Source: Verrucomicrobiota bacterium
GTDB lineage: Bacteria > Verrucomicrobiota > Kiritimatiellia > CAIQIC01 > Lenti-01
Direction: 5' to 3'
NCBI GenBank assembly: GCA_022709625.1
Contig: JAKLIL010000042.1
Location: forward strand, 1-10,534
Length of the DNA: 10,534 nt
A program made the position numbers and the translations under genes. The notes under the pieces are model-generated. The model was given only the letters and a program-made list of their open reading frames with translations. It ran no database searches and was not told the origin of the DNA. Shown here one piece after another: positions 1-6,151 of the stretch (position 1 is the first letter of the stretch; the number at the start of each line of letters is the position of its first letter).

Positions 1-2290
1 GCAGCCGCCCCAGGGTGATTTCCAGCCCGACGCCGCCGACGTTGCGGTCGCCGACGCGGATCCGGCACATGCAGCTCATGAGGACCAGCTTGGTGGAGGC
101 GTCGGCGTAGGGCGCGCCCCAGACGGGCCGGTCGTCGGGCGCATGGATCGCGGCCTGGTACCACGTGCGCGCAGTGGCGTCGTAGTCGGGCTTGTCCCGG
201 TAGCGGCCGGAACCGGGAAACCCGATCAGCAGGCCGGTCTCCGAGCCCGCCAGCGACCACTGGATGTCCCGCCGCGTCCGGTGGATCTGGGCGAAGAGTT
301 CGCTCAGGCGGCCCAGCCGGGCCGCCGCGTCGTCGGCCGCGGCCAGGCGGGCGCCCGTCCGCGCCCAGGGCGAGCGCACCACCGTGGGGAACGCCATGGA
401 AATCCGGGAGTCGTAGCGTTTGCTGAAGGCGAGGTCGGGCGGTTGGGTGGCGCGGTCGTAGAAGTCTTCGTCGAGATAGAAGCCGTCCCGGCCGGCCGCC
501 GTCGGCGCGCGGTAGGGCAGCCGGTCCGCGGGGGCGGACATCAACTGCGTCGCCGCCTGCTGGTAGAGCCCGGCGATCTGTTCGATGCCGCTCATGAACT
601 GGTCCAGCATTTGCGCGCGGCCCGCGACGGCGGAGGCGAACATGTTGCGCTCGTTTTCCCGGGCCAGTTCGCGCTGGCGGACGCTCAGGTAAACGATGGC
701 GGACAGGCCGACCAGCACCAGCGCGCCCAGTCCCGCGGCCATGGCCTTCAACAGGCGGGTTTGCCGGGCCGCGCGATTCAACGCGTCCTGCCGCGCCTCG
801 ATTTCGGCGGCCAGTTCGCGCCGGCACGCCTGGATTTGCGCGCGCAGCGTCGGCGCGGTGCATTGGCTTTCGATCCGGTCCAGCCAGCGGAACTGCGCGC
901 GCGCCAGCGTCAGGTCGTCCTCCCGCACGGCCAGGCGGATCTGCACCGCCAGCGCCGCCAGCAGGCCCGCCTGGGCTTCTTCGTTGCCGTTCCACAGTTC
1001 GATCGCCTGCTGGAAGCCGCCGATGCATTCCGACAGCTGGCCATAGCAGACGGCCACCGCTTCGCGGTCGAGGGCGGGCGCCGCGGCCGCCGGCGTTTCG
1101 GCCGGCACCTGCGCGCGGATTTCGGCCAGCCGGTTCGCGGCGCGCCGGCCGACCGCCATGGATTCCGCATGGGCCAGGTATGCGCGCAGTTCCTTTTGGA
1201 ACTCCGGGACGGAGGCGTAGCGGTCGGCGATGCGGGGCGCGAGGGCCTTCCTGACGATGCGGGACAGTTCCGGGGTGATCACTGGGGAGTCGCCGACCTC
1301 TTCCGGCGGCGCCACCTCGCCGCGGGCGGCCCGCCGGAGCAGTTCCATGACGGGCGTGCCCTCGTGGGGCGGGCGGCCGGTCAGGATTTCGTAGAGAATC
1401 CCGCCAAGCAGATACACGTCGCTGGCGGGGCCGAGGGCCGTCATTTCGCCGCGCACCATTTCCGGGGCGATGTAGTAGGGCGTGCCGGCCAGTTGCGGCT
1501 TCAGCTCCGGGAAGCGCTTGTATTCGTTGCGCTCGTCGAAGTACATGGCCAGGCCCCAGTCCATGACGTAGACCTCGCCGTATTCGCCCAGCATGACGTC
1601 TTCCGGCTTCAGGTCGCGGTGCAGGATCGCCTTGCTGTGGGCGTAGGCCACGGCGTCGCAGACCTTCAGCAGGATGGCGAAGTGGTCGCGCCAGGTCATT
1701 TGCGCGGCGCGGGCCTGGAGCCGGGCGCGCAGCGCGGGCTCTTTCACGGCGTCGGGATGGAGCAGGTCCTTCCAGCAGGTGCCGGTTACCTTTTTCATGG
1801 CGAAGAACGGCCGGCCGTCGGCGTCCTTGGCCAGTGCGTAGATGGGCACCACGCCGGGGTGGTCGAGACGGGCCGTCATGTAGGCTTCGTTGGCGAACTC
1901 TTCCGCTTCCAGGGAGTCCCGGTCGCCGTTCTTGGTGCCCGCGCGGCAGATTTTCAGGGCGACTTCCCGCTTCAGGGAGTTCTCCTTGACGTTGTACACC
2001 AGGCCCATGCCGCCTTCGCTGATCTTGTCGATCACGTCGTAGTGGGACGGTCCCTGGGCTTCGACCTCGCGCCGCTCGCCGGTTTCGTCCGGGAAGATGC
2101 GCCGGCCGCCGTGGGTGATGGTTTCGGTCGGCAACTGGTCGGGATCGATGTCGTACACCAGATGGCCGACCGTCTTGCTGCGGATGGTCGTCTGGGGATT
2201 GACCGCGGTTTCGCCCGGCCGCAGCGCGGGGCCGTTGCCGCCGGGCGGCGCGGGGCGGAGTTCGTCGGACTGTCCGGAATCCGTGCGCAT
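1..2290 (-). CDS. Receptor-like Ser/Thr protein kinase with extracytoplasmic Cache-type sensor domain (C-terminus cut by window edge)
   Basis: This gene reads leftward from an ATG at 2290-2288 without a stop to the window edge, giving 763 codons. A Hanks-type kinase domain spans about residues 85-350. It shows the glycine loop EGGMGLV (92-98), the ATP-binding Lys113 in VALK, the catalytic loop HRDLKPED (224-231), DWG (244-246) in place of DFG, and an APE-like APEM. DWG is common in PVC-group kinases. The Mg-binding Asn expected at the end of the HRD loop is Asp231, which is unusual. A helical, TPR-like stretch (about 380-500) leads to one hydrophobic span (about 518-537). The part after it should lie outside the cytoplasm. 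At about 700-745 it carries the ARTWY...VWGAPYAD pattern typical of dCache_1 ligand-binding domains. By family it phosphorylates Ser/Thr on unknown proteins in response to a small ligand; ligand and targets cannot be read here. It diverges from the secreted protein gene at 2451. The kinase call is firm and the Cache call fairly firm. Confidence 0.93.
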   Translation of the reverse strand, partial: MRTDSGQSDELRPAPPGGNGPALRPGETAVNPQTTIRSKTVGHLVYDIDPDQLPTETITHGGRRIFPDETGERREVEAQGPSHYDVIDKISEGGMGLVYNVKENSLKREVALKICRAGTKNGDRDSLEAEEFANEAYMTARLDHPGVVPIYALAKDADGRPFFAMKKVTGTCWKDLLHPDAVKEPALRARLQARAAQMTWRDHFAILLKVCDAVAYAHSKAILHRDLKPEDVMLGEYGEVYVMDWGLAMYFDERNEYKRFPELKPQLAGTPYYIAPEMVRGEMTALGPASDVYLLGGILYEILTGRPPHEGTPVMELLRRAARGEVAPPEEVGDSPVITPELSRIVRKALAPRIADRYASVPEFQKELRAYLAHAESMAVGRRAANRLAEIRAQVPAETPAAAAPALDREAVAVCYGQLSECIGGFQQAIELWNGNEEAQAGLLAALAVQIRLAVREDDLTLARAQFRWLDRIESQCTAPTLRAQIQACRRELAAEIEARQDALNRAARQTRLLKAMAAGLGALVLVGLSAIVYLSVRQRELARENERNMFASAVAGRAQMLDQFMSGIEQIAGLYQQAATQLMSAPADRLPYRAPTAAGRDGFYLDEDFYDRATQPPDLAFSKRYDSRISMAFPTVVRSPWARTGARLAAADDAAARLGRLSELFAQIHRTRRDIQWSLAGSETGLLIGFPGSGRYRDKPDYDATARTWYQAAIHAPDDRPVWGAPYADASTKLVLMSCMCRIRVGDRNVGGVGLEITLGRL

Positions 2291-2303
2291 ATCGTTCGAG
2301 GGG

Positions 2304-2309
2304 ATTCTA
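2304..2309 (-). promoter_or_regulatory. Candidate -10 element of the kinase gene, nearly leaderless
   Basis: On the minus strand TAGAAT (5 of 6 matches to TATAAT) ends 13 bases before the kinase ATG. No good -35 hexamer lies at 16-18 bases. No Shine-Dalgarno sequence precedes the ATG. If this is the -10 box, transcription would begin about 7 bases before the start codon, so the mRNA would be nearly leaderless. This is an inference from sequence alone. Confidence 0.35.
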
Positions 2310-2348
2310 GGCGCGCGGCGGGGGCGATGGGAAGGCGAAAGCGCGCCG

Positions 2349-2370
2349 AACCTCGCGCGCGCGAGAGGTT
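2349..2370. repeat. Inverted repeat in the divergent spacer, possible operator
   Basis: AACCTC (2349-2354) and GAGGTT (2365-2370) are perfect inverted arms around a 10-base alternating GC core. A 14-bp perfect palindrome, CTCGCGCGCGCGAG, also sits within it (2352-2365). It lies between the kinase start and the start of the opposite unit, just upstream of the candidate rightward promoter at 2386-2414. That is where a shared regulator could bind. The alternating CG tract could also simply reflect base composition. Confidence 0.35.
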
Positions 2371-2385
2371 GCGCGCGGGAGAGGC

Positions 2386-2414
2386 TTGCGTTGGACGGCC
2401 CGCCATGCTTTAAT
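2386..2414 (+). promoter_or_regulatory. Candidate promoter for the secreted protein-lipoprotein unit
   Basis: TTGCGT (2386-2391) and TTTAAT (2409-2414, 5 of 6 to TATAAT) are 17 bases apart. The predicted start near 2421 leaves a leader of about 30 bases before the GTG at 2451. The same CTTGCG-N22-ATGCG layout recurs upstream of the EF-G gene at 3526-3558, which supports both calls. Confidence 0.45.
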
Positions 2415-2450
2415 GCGGGCGTTTTCGAAGAACGGGCAAGGAGAGCGTAC

Positions 2451-3116
2451 GTGAAAAAGCTGTTTTGGATGGTGGCGGCAACGATGATCGGCGGCGGCAC
2501 GGCCGCGGTGCCGGCGGGGGCGCAGGAGAACGCGGTGTTGCTGGTGGCGCCGCGGCAATATCCGGTGATGCAGGTCGCGTTCGACGTGGCGCGGCGCTAT
2601 CCGACCGTGCTGGTGAGCTACCAGGCCGCGGCGGCGGACGAACCCGTGCTGCACGTCTGGAACGGCTACGAGTGGATGCCGCTGGCCTTGGCCGACTACC
2701 AGAGCGGCGCCTTCCTGCAGTCGTATCCCGCGCGCGCGGTTTTCCTGGGCGACGACGCGCTGCTGCCGGCGAGCCTGCGCGCGATCAACGCCTGGTGCGC
2801 CCAATCCACCCAGGTTCCGGACCTGGAAACGCACGCGCTGGTCAACGCCATCGGCAGCTATCTGCCGTTCACGCCGAACGACTGGCGCTGGTTCGCGGGA
2901 CGCTACAACCTGACGCTGACGAACCTGAAGGCCGCCGAGGCCGAAGCCGCCAAGCACGCCAGCTGGTACGACGGCCAGGCGCCCGTGAGCGATCCCGCGC
3001 CCGGGTTCTTCAAGTATTTCACGCGCTCGCGCCGCACCCGCGCGCCCGCCGCCCAGCCGCCGGTCCAACCCGTCGAGGTGCCCGCCGGCGAAACGGTCGA
3101 GACGCCGGCGCCGTAG
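2451..3116 (+). CDS. Secreted protein of unknown function with proline-rich tail
   Basis: This is a 221-residue protein. I chose the GTG at 2451 because AAGGAGAG (2438-2445) sits 5 bases before it and because it begins a clear signal peptide: MKK, then a hydrophobic run ending AGA before QEN, with cleavage likely after residue 24. Longer readings start inside the kinase gene and are not credible. The mature part is rich in aromatic residues (WNGYEWMPL, WRWFAGRY) and ends in a Pro/Ala/Glu-rich tail of about 40 residues that is probably unstructured. I do not recognise a family. It is probably periplasmic or exported. The lipoprotein gene begins 23 bases after its stop, so the two are probably co-transcribed. 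Divergence from a sensor kinase raises the possibility of a functional link, but nothing here proves one. Confidence 0.8.
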   Translation: MKKLFWMVAATMIGGGTAAVPAGAQENAVLLVAPRQYPVMQVAFDVARRYPTVLVSYQAAAADEPVLHVWNGYEWMPLALADYQSGAFLQSYPARAVFLGDDALLPASLRAINAWCAQSTQVPDLETHALVNAIGSYLPFTPNDWRWFAGRYNLTLTNLKAAEAEAAKHASWYDGQAPVSDPAPGFFKYFTRSRRTRAPAAQPPVQPVEVPAGETVETPAP

Positions 3117-3139
3117 GTTCCGGCGAAAGGCGCGCAGCG

Positions 3140-3499
3140 ATGGGCCGTCGCGTCCAGGGGGTCCGAAACGCCGTGCTGGCGCTGGGGGCCATGGGGCTCG
3201 TGGCGCTGGCCGGCTGCAAGACGATCCACGAGGAAGTCCAGCCTTTCCGCGAAACCACCCTGACCGTGGCCCGTTCGGCCGACGACGTCACCTTGTCGTG
3301 GCTCGGGGAGCGGGGCATCTATTACAGCGTGACGTATACCGATGTGCGCGGCGCCCAGGCCCGCTGGCACCTGTTGCCCGACGCCGTCAACATCCGCGGG
3401 CTGGCCACGGGCGAACCGATCGTGGTGAAGGACCGCGTGCCGGCGGGGCAGCCGCGCTACTACCGCCTGGTGCAGGGCGGCCAGCCGCTGGTGCCGTAG
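3140..3499 (+). CDS. Small lipoprotein with a beta-sandwich-like domain
   Basis: This is a 119-residue protein starting at ATG 3140, with GAAAGG (3125-3130) as a plausible ribosome binding site. The N-terminus has Arg residues, a hydrophobic stretch and the lipobox LAGC, so Cys26 should be lipidated and the protein membrane-anchored. Residues about 40-115 follow a beta-rich pattern (VTLSW, a G-x-YYSVTYT strand, a Trp-His-Leu-Leu strand, a closing RYYRLV). This pattern resembles small Ig/FnIII-like modules often found at the ends of secreted PVC proteins. No catalytic motif is visible. It sits 23 bases behind the secreted protein gene, most likely in one operon. A short hairpin followed by six T residues (3509-3525) could weakly end transcription. 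The lipoprotein call is firm, the fold is an inference and the role is unknown. Confidence 0.8.
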   Translation: MGRRVQGVRNAVLALGAMGLVALAGCKTIHEEVQPFRETTLTVARSADDVTLSWLGERGIYYSVTYTDVRGAQARWHLLPDAVNIRGLATGEPIVVKDRVPAGQPRYYRLVQGGQPLVP

Positions 3500-3526
3500 G
3501 GGGGGCGCCGGGTAAACCGTTTTTTC

Positions 3527-3555
3527 TTGCGCTTTCCCGCCCTCTGTCCCAGGAT
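3527..3555 (+). promoter_or_regulatory. Candidate promoter for the EF-G gene
   Basis: TTGCGC (3527-3532) and CAGGAT (3550-3555) are 17 bases apart, and a T-run (3520-3525) lies just upstream. The -10 box is weak on its own. The support is that CTTGCG-N22-ATGCG matches the promoter candidate at 2385-2417 with identical spacing. The predicted start near 3562 would give a leader of about 70 bases that includes the hairpin at 3575-3601. Confidence 0.4.
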
Positions 3556-3574
3556 GCGCGCCCATGTGATCGCG

Positions 3575-3601
3575 CGCCCCCGGGCCGGCAGCCCGGGGGC
3601 G
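3575..3601 (+). promoter_or_regulatory. Strong GC hairpin in the EF-G leader
   Basis: The arms at 3575-3585 and 3591-3601 form 11 perfect pairs closed by a 5-base loop. An outer pair of 8-base arms, GGATGCGC (3552-3559) and GCGCATCC (3604-3611), encloses it. No U-run follows, so a standard intrinsic terminator is unlikely. It ends 29 bases before the EF-G start codon, where folding could affect translation or transcript stability. It could instead be a terminator of the upstream unit working without a U-tract. Confidence 0.5.
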
Positions 3602-3630
3602 TTGCGCATCCGGAACACAACAGGTCCCAT

Positions 3631-5721
3631 ATGGAACGAACCGTACCCCTTTGCAAGGTGCGCAACATCGGCATCATGGCCCACATCGACGCGGGCAAGA
3701 CGACGGTGTCCGAGCGCATTCTCTTCTATTCGGGCAAGACCCACAAGCTGGGCGAGGTGCACGACGGCGCCGCAACGATGGATTTCATGCCGCAGGAGCG
3801 CGAGCGCGGCATCACGATCCAAAGCGCCGCCACCACGCTGGAGTGGAAGGGCCACCAGGTCACGCTGATCGACACCCCCGGCCACGTCGACTTCACGGTC
3901 GAGGTGGAGCGGTCGCTGCGCGTGCTGGACGGCGCGGTGGCGCTGTTCTGCGCGGTCGGCGGCGTGCAGCCGCAGTCCGAAAAGGTTTGGCTGCAGTCCG
4001 AGAAGTACGAGGTGCCCAAGATCGCCTTCGTCAACAAGATGGACCGCACCGGCGCCGACTTCTTCGGCGTGCTGGCGGAAATCCAGGACGAACTGCGCTG
4101 CAACGCGGTGCCGGTGGTGGTGCCGCTCGGGAAGGCCGAGACCTTCCAGGGGCTCGTCGACCTCGTGACGATGCAGGCGATCTATTTCGACGATCCGGAC
4201 AGCGCGGAATTCCGCGTGGGGTCGATTCCCCCGGAGAAACTGGCCAAGGCGCGGAAATGGCGCCAGAACCTGGTCGAGAAGTGCGCGGAGCAGGACGACG
4301 CCCTGCTGGAAAAGTTCTTCGCGACGGGCGACCTGGCGGAAGCCGAAATCTGGGCCATCCTGCGGCAGGCGACGATTGCCCGCCGCATCGTACCCGTGTT
4401 CTGCGGCGCGGCGTTCAAGAACAAGGGCATCCAGCACCTGCTCGACGGCGTGGTCAACCTGCTGCCGGCCCCGGACGAGATTCCGCCGATCGTCTCCGCC
4501 ACCGCGGCGGACGAGACGGCCATCGAACTCGAACCGTCGGACGAATCGCCCTTCAGCGCGCTGGCGTTCAAGATCGTGGCCGACAAGCACGCCGGCAAGC
4601 TGACCTACCTCCGCGTCTATTCCGGCACGCTGGCGGCGGGGCAGACCGTGCTCAACAGCACCCTGGACAAGCCCCAGCGCATCGGCCGCATCCTGCGCAT
4701 GCACGCGAACCACTCCGCGCAGCTGGACGTGGCCCGCACGGGCGACATCGTGGCCGTGGTGGGGCTGGCCCACACCCGCACCGGCGACACCCTCTGCGAC
4801 GAAGACCACCCCGTCCACCTCAGCTCGATCGAGTTCCCCGCGCCGGTGGTGTCGATTTCCATCGCGCCGGATTCCAGCGAGGACAACGACCGGCTTTCCG
4901 CCGCGCTCTACAAGCTGGCGGAGGAAGATCCCACCTTCACCGTCGCCTTCGACCAGGAAACGGGCGAAACGATCATCTCGGGCATGGGCGAGCTGCATCT
5001 GGAAATCATCGTCGACCGGCTGAAGCGCGAATTCAACGTGGCGGCGACCGTCGGGCGGCCGGAAGTGGCCTACCGCGAGACGGCGACGCAGGCGGTCGAA
5101 GGGCAGTACAAGCACGTCAAGCAGAGCGGCGGCCGCGGCCAGTACGCGCACGTGTGCCTGCGGCTGGAACCGCTCCAGGCCGGTTCGGGTTTCGAGTTCG
5201 TCAACGAAGTCGTCGGCGGGCGCATCCCGGCCAATTTCATTCCCTCGGTCGAGAAAGGCGTGCTGAAGGCCATGCGCAGCGGCCCCTACGCGGGCTATCC
5301 CGTGGTGGACGTGCGGGTCACCCTGCTCGACGGATCGTACCACGAGGTGGATTCGTCCGACTTCGCCTTCCAGGAGGCGGGCCGCGCCGGGTTCAAGGAG
5401 ATGTTCCTCAAGGCGAATCCGATCATCCTCGAACCGGTGATGTCGGTGGAGGTGACGACGCCGGAGGAATTCATGGGCGCGGCGACGGGCAGCGTCTGCC
5501 AGCGGCGCGGCCGCATCGAAACGATGGAGGAGAAGGGCGCGCAAAAAGTGATCGAGGGCATGGTGCCGCTGGGCGAGATGTTCGGCTACGCCACCACGCT
5601 GCGCAGCCTGAGCCAGGGCCGCGCCGGCTTCACCATGCAGTTCGAGCACTATGAAGCCGTTCCCTTCTTCCTGACCGAGCAGATCATCAAGGCCCGCCGC
5701 GCCGCGAATAAGATCCGGTAG
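3631..5721 (+). CDS. fusA: Translation elongation factor G (EF-G), probably a divergent spd/mtEFG-like type
   Basis: This is a complete 696-residue protein, close to the roughly 700 of the family. EF-G is the GTPase that moves tRNAs and mRNA through the ribosome after peptide bond formation, or splits ribosomes in some paralogues. G motifs are intact: AHIDAGKTT (17-25), RERGITI in switch I (57-63), DTPGH (81-85) with the catalytic His, and NKMD (135-138). GMGELHLEI begins at 451 (domain III), and the domain IV tip contains SYHEVDSSDF with His571. The C-terminal domain V is complete. The ATG at 3631 is preceded only by a weak AGGT. The switch I stretch DFMPQERERGITIQ and the PQSEKVW segment resemble mitochondrial/spd EF-G groups more than the proteobacterial str-operon form. 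No ribosomal-protein or tuf genes adjoin it. It may therefore be a paralogue, and the symbol fusA is given in that broad sense. A second copy of its last 36 codons lies at 6688. Confidence 0.96.
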   Translation: MERTVPLCKVRNIGIMAHIDAGKTTVSERILFYSGKTHKLGEVHDGAATMDFMPQERERGITIQSAATTLEWKGHQVTLIDTPGHVDFTVEVERSLRVLDGAVALFCAVGGVQPQSEKVWLQSEKYEVPKIAFVNKMDRTGADFFGVLAEIQDELRCNAVPVVVPLGKAETFQGLVDLVTMQAIYFDDPDSAEFRVGSIPPEKLAKARKWRQNLVEKCAEQDDALLEKFFATGDLAEAEIWAILRQATIARRIVPVFCGAAFKNKGIQHLLDGVVNLLPAPDEIPPIVSATAADETAIELEPSDESPFSALAFKIVADKHAGKLTYLRVYSGTLAAGQTVLNSTLDKPQRIGRILRMHANHSAQLDVARTGDIVAVVGLAHTRTGDTLCDEDHPVHLSSIEFPAPVVSISIAPDSSEDNDRLSAALYKLAEEDPTFTVAFDQETGETIISGMGELHLEIIVDRLKREFNVAATVGRPEVAYRETATQAVEGQYKHVKQSGGRGQYAHVCLRLEPLQAGSGFEFVNEVVGGRIPANFIPSVEKGVLKAMRSGPYAGYPVVDVRVTLLDGSYHEVDSSDFAFQEAGRAGFKEMFLKANPIILEPVMSVEVTTPEEFMGAATGSVCQRRGRIETMEEKGAQKVIEGMVPLGEMFGYATTLRSLSQGRAGFTMQFEHYEAVPFFLTEQIIKARRAANKIR
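5611..5718 (+). repeat. Direct repeat copy A: last 36 sense codons of the EF-G gene
   Basis: These 108 bases align without gaps to 6688-6795, with 95 identical positions by hand count. This copy is in the intact gene and is followed by its TAG stop. Together with copy B it brackets the toxin-antitoxin-like cassette. Confidence 0.9.
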
Positions 5722-5771
5722 CCACAACCGGCCAATGCAACGGGTCTGAGGAGTGTCGTCCCGGGATGCAA

Positions 5772-5803
5772 GTCCAACTCCCTTTGCCCCGGCATGTCCA
5801 ACT
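5772..5803. repeat. Short direct repeats upstream of the antitoxin-like gene
   Basis: GTCCAACT occurs at 5772-5779 and again at 5796-5803, 24 bases apart, in the 125-base gap between the EF-G stop and the antitoxin-like start. Each is next to a GGGAT on its outer side (5763-5767 upstream, 5806-5810 downstream). Toxin-antitoxin operons often carry paired operator sites here, but 8-base repeats can arise by chance and no convincing promoter is visible beside them. Confidence 0.3.
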
Positions 5804-5846
5804 GCGGGATTGATTCGGCGCTGGCGCCGGGGCATCATTTCCTGCA

Positions 5847-6137
5847 ATGAGGACGCACGGACAAATCGACGAACGCAGTTTGCGCTTGGCCCGGGCCGTT
5901 GCGGACAAACTGGAAACGGGGGATCTGACCATGGGCCTCGAACGGGCCCGGGCGGTCAACCGGCGTTGGCGCGAGCAGTCCCCCTCCGGGTTGCACGACG
6001 ACTGGGCGGAAATTCTCCTCCGCGATTGGCCGTTCATCCGCGTCGCCTTGCTCGACGAATCCGAGCGGGGCGCCCAGTTGCGGCAAAACAATCCCTTCTG
6101 CGGGATCCTCACCCCGCAGGAACGCTGGGGCATCTAG
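5847..6137 (+). CDS. Antitoxin-like small protein paired with a nucleotidyltransferase, ended early by an amber codon
   Basis: This 96-residue soluble protein begins MRTHGQIDERSLRLARAVADK. It is mostly helical and charged, and ends with LRQNNPFCGILTPQERWGI. The pattern (SL-x-LARAVA near the start, WRxxL in the middle, R-Q-x-x-PF-x-G-x-L-x-P-x-ERW near the end) matches, from memory, small proteins encoded just before nucleotidyltransferase genes in many bacteria and thought to act as their antitoxins. The TAG at 6135-6137 looks like a mutation. Read past it, the frame continues as RQKAR to a TGA at 6153-6155 that overlaps the ATG of the next gene (ATGA). A TAC-to-TAG change would explain this and would remove 6 residues. 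The shortened protein may still work. There is no strong ribosome binding site. No DNA-binding motif is certain. Confidence 0.6.
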   Translation: MRTHGQIDERSLRLARAVADKLETGDLTMGLERARAVNRRWREQSPSGLHDDWAEILLRDWPFIRVALLDESERGAQLRQNNPFCGILTPQERWGI

Positions 6138-6151
6138 CGGCAGAAGGCGCG

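Noticed and set aside
143..2413. Long rightward open frame (756 codons) across the kinase region
   Set aside because: Its translation is Arg/Gly/Val-rich with no family motifs, and the opposite strand encodes a clear kinase. It is a GC-driven shadow.
2097..2450. Upstream extension of the secreted protein to an ATG at 2097
   Set aside because: It would overlap the kinase gene and bury the signal peptide. The GTG at 2451 has a good ribosome binding site.
3575..3601. Standard rho-independent terminator for the lipoprotein operon
   Set aside because: No U-run follows the stem, and a candidate promoter for the next gene lies upstream of it.
3651..5654. Second rightward frame of 667 codons inside EF-G
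   Set aside because: It is an out-of-frame reading of the EF-G gene rich in Arg, Gly and Ala, with no domain.
3460..5847. Long leftward open frame (795 codons) opposite EF-G
   Set aside because: It is fully antisense to a highly conserved EF-G gene and has low-complexity composition.
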